37,535 nt of DNA from Bacteroidales bacterium (GTDB lineage Bacteria; Bacteroidota; Bacteroidia; Bacteroidales; UBA932), in NCBI GenBank assembly GCA_017529425.1, contig JAFXNQ010000051.1, positions 1 through 37,535 of the forward strand. Direction: 5' to 3'. Of the stretch, positions 8,996 to 20,039 are shown in pieces. Position numbers and translations under genes: made by a program. A model generated the notes under the pieces. It did no database searches, was not told the DNA's origin, and saw nothing but the letters and a program-made list of their open reading frames with translations. Numbering within the stretch: the stretch's first letter is position 1; every line of letters begins with the position of its first letter.

Positions 8996-10333
8996 TTATA
9001 ATGTGTCTTGTTTAAGAGATTCTATGTAACGGGAGATGCGGCTCAACTCGCGGGGAATGGAGATCCCCTGTGGACAGTGCTCGATGCAGTCGCGGCAGCT
9101 GATGCAGTGGTCGGCCTGACGGATGGTCTCCACGGCGCGGTCGTAGCTCACCAGGTAGGCGCGTTTGAGTTTCTTGTAGTCCGCCTGTTCTTGTGTCTGC
9201 GGGTAGCGCCCTTCTGTCACTGAGTCGTTGTAGTGGCGGAAAATGCCCGGGATATCCACGCCCCAGGGGCAAGGCATGCAGTAGTTGCAATAGTTGCAGT
9301 TCACAATCGGGTAATCTTCCATCCATTTTGCCATCCTCTCCAGAAAATCCATCTCTTCATCACTTAACGGCTTGAAGTGTGTGAAGGTGTCGATATTATC
9401 CAGCAGCGGGTCCATGGAGGCCATACCGCTGAGGATGCACAGCACTCGCGGGAAACTGCCGCAGAAACGGAATGCCCAGGAAGCCAGTGATTTGTCTGGT
9501 TCGCGCTCCTTCATCTGTTTGGCGATGCCGTCCGGCACGCTGGCGAGGCGTCCGCCAAGCAAGGGCTCCATTATCACCATAGGTATCTCTCGCTTGTCAA
9601 GCTCTGAATAGAGGTAATCGGCATTTACGTTCCGTTTGGGGGCGGCGTGAGTCCAGTCTTTGTAATTGAGTTGTATCTGGCAGAAGTCCCAGTGTATCTC
9701 TCCGTTGTCGTGCATCTTGAGAAAGTGGTCAAACATCTCCCGGATGCCGTGAAAAGAGAATCCGAGGTTGCGGATGCGGCCTGCTTCACGTTCTGCCTTT
9801 ACAAAATCTATCAGGCCGTTGTTTACATAACGGTCGTTGAATTGCTCCATGCTGCGGCCGATATTGTGCAGCAGGTAATAGTCAAAATAGTCGGTTTTCA
9901 GCTGCTCAAAAGAGTCGCGGTACATCTTGAGCGACGCAGCCTTGTCAAAGTCGCCGAAGTTTGAGAGCTTGGTGGCGATGAAGTAGCTGTCGCGGGGATG
10001 GCGGCTCAGGGCGATGCCGGCGGCCTTCTCTGACTGCCCCTGCAGGTAGGCGGGGGAGGTGTCGAAATAATTGACGCCGTGCGCCAGTGCATAATCGACC
10101 ATCTCGTTCACCGCCTCCTGGTCAATGACCTGCACCCCGTCCTTGTCATTCATGGGCCAGCGCATGCACCCGAAGCCCAGCAGGGAGACCTTGTCGCCTG
10201 TAGCCGGGTTTATGCGATACTCCATTTGGCCTGTGCCTTTGTCAGTGCCTGTGGTGTTGCCGGGTTTACAACCGGTAGCAGCAAGGGTGAGTGCGCTTGC
10301 GCCGGATATTTTTATAAAGTCTCTGCGATCCAT
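8996..10333 (-). CDS. Aldo/keto reductase with C-terminal 4Fe-4S ferredoxin domain
   Basis: 445 aa. The N-terminus (MDRRDFIKISGASALTLAATGCK) looks like a Tat-type leader with a lipobox-like cysteine, so export is possible. The (beta/alpha)8 domain has D91 and Y96 (YFDTSPAY), K122 (ATKLS) and a histidine in YYLLHN. The C-terminal ~100 residues carry cysteine clusters CNYCNYCMPC and CISCRDCIEHCP, expected to hold 4Fe-4S centres. It starts 2 bp after the polyferredoxin stop, so the two are co-transcribed and electron transfer between them is a reasonable inference. Substrate unknown. Confidence 0.9.
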   Translation of the reverse strand: MDRRDFIKISGASALTLAATGCKPGNTTGTDKGTGQMEYRINPATGDKVSLLGFGCMRWPMNDKDGVQVIDQEAVNEMVDYALAHGVNYFDTSPAYLQGQSEKAAGIALSRHPRDSYFIATKLSNFGDFDKAASLKMYRDSFEQLKTDYFDYYLLHNIGRSMEQFNDRYVNNGLIDFVKAEREAGRIRNLGFSFHGIREMFDHFLKMHDNGEIHWDFCQIQLNYKDWTHAAPKRNVNADYLYSELDKREIPMVIMEPLLGGRLASVPDGIAKQMKEREPDKSLASWAFRFCGSFPRVLCILSGMASMDPLLDNIDTFTHFKPLSDEEMDFLERMAKWMEDYPIVNCNYCNYCMPCPWGVDIPGIFRHYNDSVTEGRYPQTQEQADYKKLKRAYLVSYDRAVETIRQADHCISCRDCIEHCPQGISIPRELSRISRYIESLKQDTL

Positions 10334-10335
10334 GG

Positions 10336-11847
10336 CTAATTCTCATTAAGGTGGTTATGGCGGCCAACTACGGTGATTGCGCTCAAAGGGCGCACCGGGC
10401 AAAGATTCTCGCAAGCGCCGCAGCCAATGCAAAGGTTCTCGTTCACTACAGGGCGCTGGTGTTCAGCATCTCCGGTATGCACCATCTCGATTGCGGCGGC
10501 GGGGCAGTGGCGGGCACAGTTGCCACAATGTGTGCCACTCTCTGCTACGCACAGTTCGCGATTGATGATGGCCAGACCGACATGATATTGCGTTTTCTCT
10601 TCGCGGGATATCCTGCTGATGGCTCCGGACGGGCATACCTCGCTGCAACGGGTGCACTCTGGTCTGCAATAACCGCGTTCATACGACATCTCGGGCTGCA
10701 TCAGATGCTCCAGGGTGGCGCTGGGGCGGAGCACATTGTTGGGGCAGGCGGCCACACATAGCTGGCAGGCGGTGCATCGGCTGTAAAAGTCTTTCACGCT
10801 TTTGGATCCCGGAGGAGTTACGGGCACTTCACGTTCCGGCGCCTTTTTGTCAAGCAATACCGCAAGCCCGCCGTCGGTCTTTTTCTCCTGGGCGCTGAGG
10901 GCAATGCTGCCCGCAGCCAGGGCGGCACCGGTGATAAATGCGCGACGGGCGTTCTGCCCTTCGGCGTTGGGAGCGGCCGCAGGTTTTTCCGCCTTTTTGG
11001 AAACTGTGCCACGACCCCATGCAAAACGATATTTGAGTGCGTCGAACTGGCAGTCTTCCAGACAGTTGAAACAGTCCACACAGCGGGAATAATCTATCTT
11101 ATGCGCGGCAATATTGATGCAAGATGCCTTGCAGTTGTGCTCGCACTTTTTGCAGTTGCGGCACTTGTCGGCGTCAATCACCGGGCGGAACATCGCAAAG
11201 CGGGAGAGCAAACTGAGGGTGGTGCCCACCGGGCAGACGGTATTGCAATATGTACGGCCGCCGCGCCACGCGAGCACAATCAGGACTATCAGGGTCACGG
11301 CAGCAATAATAAAGGTCGGAAGGCTGCGCATCCACACCTCACGGCTGTAAAAAGCATAGCTGCCGGTGCGCTCTGCGATAGCGGCCAGAAGATTGTTGCC
11401 CAGAAGGATGACCGGCTGTAAGAGGTTCTGCACTATGCGGCCCCAGGCGCTGTAGGGGGCCAGCAAGGCGACTATCGCCTGAATGCCAATAATCAGCGCC
11501 GCTAAGAACAGAACCCAGATAATGTATCTGAGCCACCTCTTCTCCGGGCTCCAGCTGTAGGGTTTGTTGTTATTGTGACGTCGTTTGTGGCTCGCTCCAA
11601 AATGGGCAATGACGTCCTGGAATACGCCCAAGGGACATATAACGGAGCAATATATGCGGCCAAAAATGAGTGTGATCAGCGCCAGGGCAGCGATTACCGC
11701 CAGGTTCAGTGCCATTACCGCAGGGAGAAACTGCACCTTTGCCATCCAGGAGAGCCATCCGTGCAGCGCCCCGGTAAAGTCCAGAAGCAGCAGCGTTATC
11801 CCTGCAAAGAACAAGGTGCCGATAGTTATGCGTAGTTTTCGAAACAT
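10336..11847 (-). CDS. NapH-like membrane polyferredoxin fused to a second ferredoxin module
   Basis: 503 aa from the ATG at 11847. The open frame runs on to 12729, but that extension lies antisense to the carbonic-anhydrase gene and is not coding. Residues 1-220 have several membrane spans and the NapH/MauN-type motifs CSVICPLG (67-74) and CNTVCPVG (201-208). Cysteine clusters follow at 229-239 and 256-266. A second module begins at about 301 with RRAFITGAALAAGS, like a twin-arginine leader caught inside the chain, and carries further clusters at 358-368, 394-405, 433-448 and 473-483. It is likely a membrane electron carrier for the adjacent reductase. Confidence 0.85.
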   Translation of the reverse strand: MFRKLRITIGTLFFAGITLLLLDFTGALHGWLSWMAKVQFLPAVMALNLAVIAALALITLIFGRIYCSVICPLGVFQDVIAHFGASHKRRHNNNKPYSWSPEKRWLRYIIWVLFLAALIIGIQAIVALLAPYSAWGRIVQNLLQPVILLGNNLLAAIAERTGSYAFYSREVWMRSLPTFIIAAVTLIVLIVLAWRGGRTYCNTVCPVGTTLSLLSRFAMFRPVIDADKCRNCKKCEHNCKASCINIAAHKIDYSRCVDCFNCLEDCQFDALKYRFAWGRGTVSKKAEKPAAAPNAEGQNARRAFITGAALAAGSIALSAQEKKTDGGLAVLLDKKAPEREVPVTPPGSKSVKDFYSRCTACQLCVAACPNNVLRPSATLEHLMQPEMSYERGYCRPECTRCSEVCPSGAISRISREEKTQYHVGLAIINRELCVAESGTHCGNCARHCPAAAIEMVHTGDAEHQRPVVNENLCIGCGACENLCPVRPLSAITVVGRHNHLNEN

Positions 11848-11868
11848 CAGACTAATAGTTTTGTCTTG

Positions 11869-11900
11869 TAAAGATAGACTTTTTTCAGCACAGAAAACAA
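11869..11900 (-). promoter_or_regulatory. Bacteroidota-type promoter for the polyferredoxin-reductase operon
   Basis: Read on the minus strand: TTG (11900-11898), a 21-bp spacer, then TATCTTTA (11876-11869), one base off the TAnnTTTG consensus. Transcription would start near 11862, about 15 bases before the ATG at 11847. Confidence 0.55.
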
Positions 11901-11970
11901 CTTGTTTAGCTGCCACGGCAAAGGATTGCATGCGACTCATCGAGGGACGCGAAATTTCCGAAAGAATTAG

Positions 11971-11978
11971 TATATTTG
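11971..11978 (+). promoter_or_regulatory. Candidate -7 element for the carbonic anhydrase-kinase operon
   Basis: TATATTTG matches TAnnTTTG and predicts a start near 11984, 20 bases before the ATG at 12004. No TTG stands at the exact -33 spacing. Confidence 0.45.
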
Positions 11979-12003
11979 TAGGTTGTAAAATCTCAAAGAA
12001 TTT

Positions 12004-12630
12004 ATGGCGATAGTCAGGGAACTGAATGGCGTTAAGCCGATAATCGGGCGCAGGTGCTTTTTGGCGGAGAATGCCGCCATCATTGGGGATGTGAAGATGG
12101 GTGATGACTGCAGTATCTGGTACAGTGCGGTGCTGAGGGGCGATGTGAATCCTATAATTATGGGTGACCGGGTGAACATACAGGACGGCGCTGTGTTGCA
12201 TACACTTCACAAGCGTAGCGTGGTTGAGATAGGAAACGACGTCTCCGTGGGCCACAACGCCGTTATCCACGGAGCCAAGGTTGGCAACAATGTGCTGGTG
12301 GGGATGGGTGCCATACTGATGGACAATGCCGTTATCCCGGACAATACCATAATTGCGGCCGGAGCCGTGGTGCTCAGCAATCAGGTGCTGGAGCCGGGCA
12401 TTTACGCCGGTATCCCTGCAAAAAAAGTGAAGGAGGGGAGCGAAAAGATAGCTGAGATGGCTCACAACAATGCGCAGGGCTATATGAAATACAAAGCCTG
12501 GTTTGATGACGGCATCGGCGGATGCTTTGATTGGAGCGAGTCGGAAGAAGATGTAGAGGACGAGTTTGACTACGAGCCCACCGGCGAGCTGGGCGGAGGA
12601 AACCTGGCGGAGCCTACTGGTGAAAATTAG
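12004..12630 (+). CDS. Gamma-carbonic anhydrase family protein
   Basis: 208 aa left-handed beta-helix (hexapeptide repeat) protein. Three histidines in the positions of the gamma-class zinc ligands are present: H66 (VLHTLH), H84 and H89 (VGHNAVIHG). The hexapeptide coils (IGDVKMGDDCSI, VGNNVLVGMG) run from about 12 to 145. Many members of this YrdA-like branch have weak or no measured anhydrase activity, so catalysis is not assured. The C-terminal ~35 residues form an acidic tail rich in D and E (EEDVEDEFDYEP) beyond the usual helix. The kinase gene follows after 12 bp. Confidence 0.88.
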   Translation: MAIVRELNGVKPIIGRRCFLAENAAIIGDVKMGDDCSIWYSAVLRGDVNPIIMGDRVNIQDGAVLHTLHKRSVVEIGNDVSVGHNAVIHGAKVGNNVLVGMGAILMDNAVIPDNTIIAAGAVVLSNQVLEPGIYAGIPAKKVKEGSEKIAEMAHNNAQGYMKYKAWFDDGIGGCFDWSESEEDVEDEFDYEPTGELGGGNLAEPTGEN

Positions 12631-12642
12631 TAAGACAGAGCG

Positions 12643-13344
12643 ATGCATATAGGGATTGCGGGAAATATTGGCAGCGGAAAGACTACGCTCACACGGATGC
12701 TTTCTGAGCATTACGGGTGGACTCCGCAATACGAGGCCGTGACCTACAACCCTTATCTGGAAGATTATTATAAGGACATCCAGCGCTGGTCGTTCAATCT
12801 GGAGGTTTACTTCCTCACGCAGCGCTTCAAGGACCTGCTGGATATTGCAGAGAGCAAGGAGACGGTTATCCAGGACCGGACGGTGATGGAGGGTGTGAAT
12901 ATCTTTGTGGAGAACAACCGGGCCATGGGGAACATCTCAGAGCGCGATTATCAGGCATATATGGAGTTGTTCCGAGTGATGATGCGCATGGTGCGGCTTC
13001 CGGACCTCCTCATCTACCTGCGCTGCAGCGTACCGCATCTGGTAGGCCAGATACAGAAGCGCGGTCGCGAATACGAGCAGGGTATCAGCCTGGAATATCT
13101 CAATGGGCTCAACGACCGTTACGAGAAATGGATTGCAGACTACAAGGGCAAAGTGATAACCATTGATGCAGACCGGCTGGATTTTGTGGAGCGTCCGGAG
13201 GATTTTTTTGAGATAACAAATATCATTGATGCCCATGTGTACGGCTTATTCAGTGATTTGAGCCCGAAGGGCGATGGTAAGTCCCTGACCGGGGCCCCCG
13301 ACAAGCTTGCTTGTTGGGGTGTAAACCCGAGGGAAGGGATTTAG
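12643..13344 (+). CDS. Deoxynucleoside kinase with a repeat-derived C-terminal tail
   Basis: 233 aa. P-loop GNIGSGKTT is at residues 7-15, the DR catalytic motif (IQDRTVMEG) at 78-79, and a lid-like RGREYEQGI near 145-153. Family members phosphorylate deoxyadenosine, deoxyguanosine or deoxycytidine in nucleotide salvage; the base preference cannot be read. Homologues of this type usually end at the VYGLF helix, here residue ~203. The last ~30 residues and the stop are largely encoded by a GC-rich palindromic element (13278-13343), which appears to have been inserted at the 3' end. Co-transcribed with the carbonic anhydrase gene. Confidence 0.88.
   Translation: MHIGIAGNIGSGKTTLTRMLSEHYGWTPQYEAVTYNPYLEDYYKDIQRWSFNLEVYFLTQRFKDLLDIAESKETVIQDRTVMEGVNIFVENNRAMGNISERDYQAYMELFRVMMRMVRLPDLLIYLRCSVPHLVGQIQKRGREYEQGISLEYLNGLNDRYEKWIADYKGKVITIDADRLDFVERPEDFFEITNIIDAHVYGLFSDLSPKGDGKSLTGAPDKLACWGVNPREGI
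13278..13343. repeat. Nested palindromic element at the 3' end of the deoxynucleoside kinase gene
   Basis: The outer arms TAAGTCCCT (13278-13286) and AGGGATTTA (13335-13343) pair with one G-T contact. Inside, an 11-bp stem joins 13296-13306 to 13309-13319 (CCCCGACAAGC against GCTTGTTGGGG, one G-T pair) with almost no loop. There is no T-tract, so it is not a standard terminator. The form suggests a small palindromic repeat, possibly dispersed in the genome, which now supplies the last codons and stop of the kinase. It lies 83 bp before atpD. Confidence 0.6.
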
Positions 13345-13422
13345 GGATGGGGACACGTTATAATGTGCGTTGGGTATATTATAAAACGGTTGTGGTTAGG
13401 AAATAGGTTTAGAGATAGCTAG

Positions 13423-15184
<1,762 letters not shown>

Positions 15185-15185
<1 letters not shown>

Positions 15186-16234
15186 TGAAGATGTTCCTCA
15201 GATATGCTCTCGTGGTTGCAATCGCACTGGTTGCCCCGTTACTTGCATCGGCTTCCGGCCATGGCGACGGGGAGGCGTTCAGCCCCAAGGAGATGGTGAT
15301 GGAGCATCTGGCCGACTCGTATGAGTGGCACATAACCTCTTTCAAGGGGCACGACATAATTGTACCCCTGCCGGTGATAGTCCGCTCTTCTACGGGCTGG
15401 CATATATTCTCTTCAGACAAGATATGTCACGAAGGTTCGGTTTATGAAGGGCTCTATATCGCCCGCGAGGGAAAATACAAAGACAAGATTGTAGAGGATG
15501 TGGACGGCGCCCAGAAGCGGCCGCTGGATATTTCTCTCACCAAAACCGCCTGCGGTGCGATTTTCTCGCTGCTGGTGGTTATGATACTCTTTCTGGTTGC
15601 AGCCCGTGCATACAAGAAGCGCGATGAGGTGGACTACTGCCCCAAAGGGCTGGCAGGCCTGATGGAGTGGCTCATAAGCTCAATTCTGGACAGTGTGATA
15701 AAGCCCTGCGTCGGAAGTAACTGGCGAAAGTTTGCCCCATATCTGCTCACTGCGTTCTTCTTCATATTCGTCACCAACCTGCTGGGTCTTATACCCATCT
15801 TCCCGGCTGGGGCGAACGTTACAGGAAACATAACCGTTACACTATTCATGGCGGTGATGACTATGCTGGCGGTGAACCTGTTTGGAAGCAAGCACTACTA
15901 TAAGGAGATTTTCTGGCCCGACGTACCTGTATTCCTGAAGGCGATTCCCCTGATGCCGCTGATTGAGATTATCGGAATATTCACCAAGCCCTTCGCGTTG
16001 ATGATGCGTCTTTTCGCAAATATTCTCGCCGGGCACTCTATCATACTGAGCCTCTGCTGCATCATTTTCGTAACGGTTCACATGGGTGCGGCCGTAAACG
16101 GGTCGATGACTGTGGTGGCGCTGCTGTTTATGATATTTATGAACTGTCTGGAATTGCTGGTTGCATTCCTGCAGGCCTATGTATTTACAATGCTGTCGTC
16201 AGTCTTCATAGGCCTGGCGCAGGAGGGACATTAA
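15185..16234 (+). CDS. atpB: F-type ATP synthase subunit a
   Basis: 349 aa from the ATG at 15185, which overlaps the atpC stop by one base; the frame opens earlier. A signal-peptide-like start (MKMFLRYALVVAIALVAPLLASA) and ~100-residue exported segment precede the usual membrane core, a layout typical of Bacteroidota. The essential arginine is R275 in KPFALMMRLFAN, next to the half-channels. It forms the proton path with the c-ring in the inner membrane. Confidence 0.96.
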
Positions 16235-16283
16235 TAGAAGATTAAAAGGAAATTATTTATAAACCATTAATAAAAAAGTTACT

Positions 16284-16496
16284 ATGGAATTAGCAAAAAT
16301 GGCTGCCGCAATAGGTGCAGCATTGTGCGTTTTCGGAGCCGCATGGGGCATCGGTAAAATCGGTAAATCGGCAATGGAGGCAATCGCCCGCCAGCCGGAG
16401 AGTGCCGGTAACATCCGTACCTCAATGATTATCGTAGCAGCTCTCATAGAGGGTGTATCTCTCTTTGCAGTAGTAGTCTGCTTCATGGCGCTCTAA
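16284..16496 (+). CDS. atpE: F-type ATP synthase subunit c
   Basis: 70 aa, two membrane helices joined by the ARQPE loop (residues 35-39). The ion-binding carboxylate is E56 in ALIEGVS. The residue after it is glycine and the helix-1 position of the sodium-ligand glutamine of Ilyobacter-type rings is I23 by my alignment, so the ring is more likely proton- than sodium-coupled. Confidence 0.96.
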   Translation: MELAKMAAAIGAALCVFGAAWGIGKIGKSAMEAIARQPESAGNIRTSMIIVAALIEGVSLFAVVVCFMAL

Positions 16497-16514
16497 TACT
16501 TCGCAGGACAGACT

Positions 16515-17015
16515 ATGGGACTTCTGACACCATCAGGTGGTCTGTTGTTCTGGATGACGATTGCCTTTGGGGTGGTCTTCTTCATCCTGGCAAAGTTTGC
16601 CTTTCCGGTGATTCTGGACTCCGTCGAGAAGCGTGAGAAATATATCGGCACGCAACTCGACGCAGCCAGGGCCGCCGAGGTCCGCATTGCCTCCCTTGAG
16701 GCAGAGGGGGAGAAGATCATAGCCGATGCCGAGCGCGAGAAGGTCAGCATCCTGAAAGATGCCGCCGCCAGCCGCGACAAGATTGTGGGTGATGCCCGCG
16801 AAACGGCGCAGGAAGAGGCGTCCCGCATCATTGCCGAGGCCAAGAAACAGGCTCAGGAAGAGAAAGATGCTATCCTTGCCAGCGCCCGTGGAGAGGTGGC
16901 CAAGATTGCCATTGCGATGGCAAGTAAGGTACTTCGTGGCCAGTTGAGTGACAACGATGCGCAGACTGCTCTGCAGGAGATACTTGGCGACGAAGCTTCT
17001 GGCGAAAAGGTTTAA
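16515..17015 (+). CDS. atpF: F-type ATP synthase subunit b
   Basis: 166 aa peripheral-stalk subunit: one N-terminal membrane helix (LLFWMTIAFGVVFFILAKF), then a long charged helix rich in A, E, K and R that dimerises along the stalk. The length is typical. It precedes atpH by 6 bp. Confidence 0.95.
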   Translation: MGLLTPSGGLLFWMTIAFGVVFFILAKFAFPVILDSVEKREKYIGTQLDAARAAEVRIASLEAEGEKIIADAEREKVSILKDAAASRDKIVGDARETAQEEASRIIAEAKKQAQEEKDAILASARGEVAKIAIAMASKVLRGQLSDNDAQTALQEILGDEASGEKV

Positions 17016-17021
17016 CGGATT

Positions 17022-17567
17022 ATGAACGGCGGACTTATAGCAAAACGGTATGGCGCTGCGCTTGAGCAGTATGCCGCGGAGTGCGGGCAGCAGAAAGAGT
17101 GTTATCGCGATGCCCGTGCGATGCTGGCGGTATTGACTCATCTGCACGACTATCTGCGTTCGCCCCATCCTGCGGCAGAGAAAATGGCGCTTCTGGAGAA
17201 GGCGATGCCAAAGGCTTGCCCCGCGTTTATGCGCTTCCTGAAGTTGGTCACTGCGCACCGTCGCGAGGGTCGGCTTATCACCATCCTGCATACCTACATC
17301 GACATCTATAAGAAGGATCACGGGATTGTATCGGCTCATCTCACGGTGGCCGCACCGGCTTCTGAAGGGCTGCTGGAAAAGCTCGAATCGCTAACGAAGG
17401 AGAGCACCGGAGCCAGGGAAGTGGAGATTGAAGTAGAGGTGAATCCCTCCATTATCGGGGGCTTTATCTACAGGGTGGAAGACCGCCGCATCGACGCCAG
17501 TGTACAGCGCCAGATAAATGATTTGAAAAAAGCATTTGAATTTAACAACACCAACAGAATAATTTAG
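17022..17567 (+). CDS. atpH: F-type ATP synthase subunit delta
   Basis: 181 aa. The N-terminal helical bundle (IAKRYGAALEQYAAE) and the C-terminal conserved segment (VNPSIIGGFIYRVEDRRIDAS) identify the OSCP/delta family, which links the b-stalk to the top of the alpha/beta hexamer. It lies 6 bp after atpF and 6 bp before atpA. Confidence 0.95.
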   Translation: MNGGLIAKRYGAALEQYAAECGQQKECYRDARAMLAVLTHLHDYLRSPHPAAEKMALLEKAMPKACPAFMRFLKLVTAHRREGRLITILHTYIDIYKKDHGIVSAHLTVAAPASEGLLEKLESLTKESTGAREVEIEVEVNPSIIGGFIYRVEDRRIDASVQRQINDLKKAFEFNNTNRII

Positions 17568-17573
17568 GTTGTA

Positions 17574-19154
17574 ATGGAAGAGAGTATCAGACCCTCCGAA
17601 ATATCAAAAGTGTTGCTGGAAGAACTCCGGCAGATTGACCTCAGCGCCAAGACAGAAGAGGTGGGAGAGATGCTCAGCGTCAGCGACGGCGTGGTCCATA
17701 TCTGGGGCCTGGGCGCTGCAGGCGCGGGTGAACTCCTGGAACTTGCCGGTGGCGGCAAGGCGGTGGTCATGAACCTTGAAGCCGACAACGTCGGCGCCGT
17801 GCTGCTGGGTTCCAGTGACAATGTCAAAGAGGGCGAAGTAGTTAAGCGCACCTACCGCACCGCCTCAATAGAAGTGCGGGAGTCGATGCTGGGCAGGGTC
17901 ATTACCCCCTTGGGCGAACCTCTTGACGGCGGTGGCGAAATCAGCGGTGAGAAGTTCCGTATGCCTCTGGAGCGCAAGGCGCCGGGCGTGATTTTCCGTC
18001 AGCCGGTAGCACAGCCGTTGCAGACGGGTATAAAGGCCATCGACTCTATGATCCCCATCGGACGCGGCCAGCGCGAGTTGATTATCGGTGACCGTCAGAC
18101 CGGCAAGACATCCATTGCAATCGACACCATAATAAACCAGCGCGCCGGCTACGAGAACGGCGACCCGGTTTATTGCATCTATGTCGCCATCGGTCAGAAG
18201 GCCTCTACAGTTGCGACCATCGTAGAGACCCTCCGCCAGCATAAGGCGATGGATTATACGGTGGTGATTGCCGCCACTGCCGGCGATTCTGCCGCAATGC
18301 GCTATTATGCACCGTTTGCGGGTGCCGCCGTCGGCGAGTATTTCCGCGATACGGGGCGTCACGCTCTGGTGATATACGACGACCTCTCCAAGCAGGCCGT
18401 GGCATACCGCGAAGTGTCGCTGATCCTCCGCCGCCCCTCGGGCCGCGAGGCATATCCAGGCGATATCTTCTATCTCCATTCAAGGCTTCTGGAGCGTGCT
18501 GCCAAGATCATTGAGCAGCAGGAGGTTGCAGAGATGATGAACGACCTGCCGGAGAGTATGAAGGGTAAAGTCAAGGCGGGCGGTTCGCTCACCGCGCTCC
18601 CTATCATCGAGACGCAGGCGGGCGACGTGTCAGCATATATCCCGACTAATGTGATCTCCATCACCGACGGTCAGATTTTCCTTGAGACCGACCTCTTCAA
18701 CCAGGGTAACCGTCCCGCCATCAATGTCGGCATCTCTGTATCCCGCGTCGGCGGCAATGCCCAGACCAAGGCTATGAAGAAGGTGGCCGGCACCCTCAAG
18801 ATAGACCAGGCGCAGTACCGGGAGCTGGAGGCGTTCAGCAAGTACAGCAGCGATATGGACGCCATCTCAATGATGACTTTGGATAAGGGGCGCAAGAACA
18901 CCAAACTCCTCATACAGCCGCTTCACGCAGTGATGCCTGTGGAGAAGCAGGTGGCTGTGCTCTACTGCGGCACCAAGGCGTTGATGAAGGATATCCCCAT
19001 CGACAAGGTTCACGAATTTGAGAAGCTGCTGCTGGAACATCTCGCCAGCGGCGATACATTGGAAACTATCCGCACCAAAGGGCTTACACCGGAAGTGGAG
19101 GAGGCAATCCGTGCCGCCGCTTCTGTTGTATGCGACGCTATACTTAACTCGTAA
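17574..19154 (+). CDS. atpA: F-type ATP synthase subunit alpha
   Basis: 526 aa. The P-loop GDRQTGKT is at 172-179; the arginine finger lies in the later [17 protein letters not shown] region. It is the non-catalytic nucleotide-binding partner of beta in F1. Length and motifs are normal. Confidence 0.98.
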   Translation: MEESIRPSEISKVLLEELRQIDLSAKTEEVGEMLSVSDGVVHIWGLGAAGAGELLELAGGGKAVVMNLEADNVGAVLLGSSDNVKEGEVVKRTYRTASIEVRESMLGRVITPLGEPLDGGGEISGEKFRMPLERKAPGVIFRQPVAQPLQTGIKAIDSMIPIGRGQRELIIGDRQTGKTSIAIDTIINQRAGYENGDPVYCIYVAIGQKASTVATIVETLRQHKAMDYTVVIAATAGDSAAMRYYAPFAGAAVGEYFRDTGRHALVIYDDLSKQAVAYREVSLILRRPSGREAYPGDIFYLHSRLLERAAKIIEQQEVAEMMNDLPESMKGKVKAGGSLTALPIIETQAGDVSAYIPTNVISITDGQIFLETDLFNQGNRPAINVGISVSRVGGNAQTKAMKKVAGTLKIDQAQYRELEAFSKYSSDMDAISMMTLDKGRKNTKLLIQPLHAVMPVEKQVAVLYCGTKALMKDIPIDKVHEFEKLLLEHLASGDTLETIRTKGLTPEVEEAIRAAASVVCDAILNS

Positions 19155-19166
19155 TGACAGCTTGAC

Positions 19167-20039
19167 ATGGCATCCCTCAAAGAGATAAAGGCCCGGATAT
19201 CGTCTGTAAGGAGCACGCTCAAGATTACGCAGGCGATGAAGATGGTTGCGTCGGCCAAACTGCGCAAGGCGCAGAAGATGGTCGCGGGGCTGGATGCCTA
19301 CAAGAGTGCGCTGAACGATATCCTTTCGCGTCTTGAGGGACAGATGGCCGGATCGCCGCTGATGCTCAAGCGTGAGGGCAAGACCGCTTTGATTGTGTTT
19401 TCCTCTAATACTGCGCTCTGCGGCAGCTATAACTCCAACCTGTTCAAGACTCTGGAGTACAGGCTGGGAGAAATTGCCAAAGAGTATGGAGCCACGGAGA
19501 TTTATCCGGTTGGTGAGAAGGTCTCCAAGATGGCCCGCAAGGCGGGATATGAGGTCTTCACCGATTTTGTTACGGCTGGTGACAACCTCTCTTACGATGA
19601 TATGGCGGCAATGGCGCAGTTTTTCCTGGATGGATTCTTACAGGGGCGCTTTGCGAGGGTGGAGTTGCTTTATATGCACTATTTCAGTGCCGCACGGCAG
19701 GCAATCAAATGTCGTGAATGGCTCCCCCTGAAATCATCTGCTGCGGCAGCTGCCAATGATGTTGCGTCTGTGACCGACGCTTTGCCGGATATCGTAATTG
19801 TTGAGCCGTCACAGAAGGAGGTGGTGGAGAAGCTGCTCCCTTTGGCTATGCGCACCGAGATGTATGCGACCCTTCTGAGCAGCAATGCGAGCGAGAATGC
19901 CTGCCGGATGATTGCCATGCAGACCGCCAGCGACAATGCGCAGGATTTGCTCGGGCAGCTCCAACTGACCTACAACAAGCAGCGTCAGCAGGTTATTACA
20001 GAAGAACTTACCGATATATCAAACGGAAAGCTGGCTTAG
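19167..20039 (+). CDS. atpG: F-type ATP synthase subunit gamma
   Basis: 290 aa central-shaft subunit. The N-terminal helix (KEIKARISSVRSTLKITQAM) and the C-terminal helix (ASDNAQDLLGQLQLTYNKQRQQ) form the coiled coil that rotates inside F1. It is last in the operon. No strong terminator is visible after it; a small minus-strand reading frame overlaps its stop. Confidence 0.97.
   Translation: MASLKEIKARISSVRSTLKITQAMKMVASAKLRKAQKMVAGLDAYKSALNDILSRLEGQMAGSPLMLKREGKTALIVFSSNTALCGSYNSNLFKTLEYRLGEIAKEYGATEIYPVGEKVSKMARKAGYEVFTDFVTAGDNLSYDDMAAMAQFFLDGFLQGRFARVELLYMHYFSAARQAIKCREWLPLKSSAAAAANDVASVTDALPDIVIVEPSQKEVVEKLLPLAMRTEMYATLLSSNASENACRMIAMQTASDNAQDLLGQLQLTYNKQRQQVITEELTDISNGKLA

Noticed and set aside
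11848-12729. N-terminal extension of the polyferredoxin frame
   Set aside because: It lies antisense to the carbonic anhydrase gene, gives low-complexity histidine-rich sequence unlike the family, and the ATG at 11847 gives a proper membrane-helix start with a promoter just upstream.
13296-13319. 11-bp hairpin as an intrinsic terminator for the kinase operon
   Set aside because: No T-run follows and it lies inside the coding region before the stop; kept as a repeat instead.
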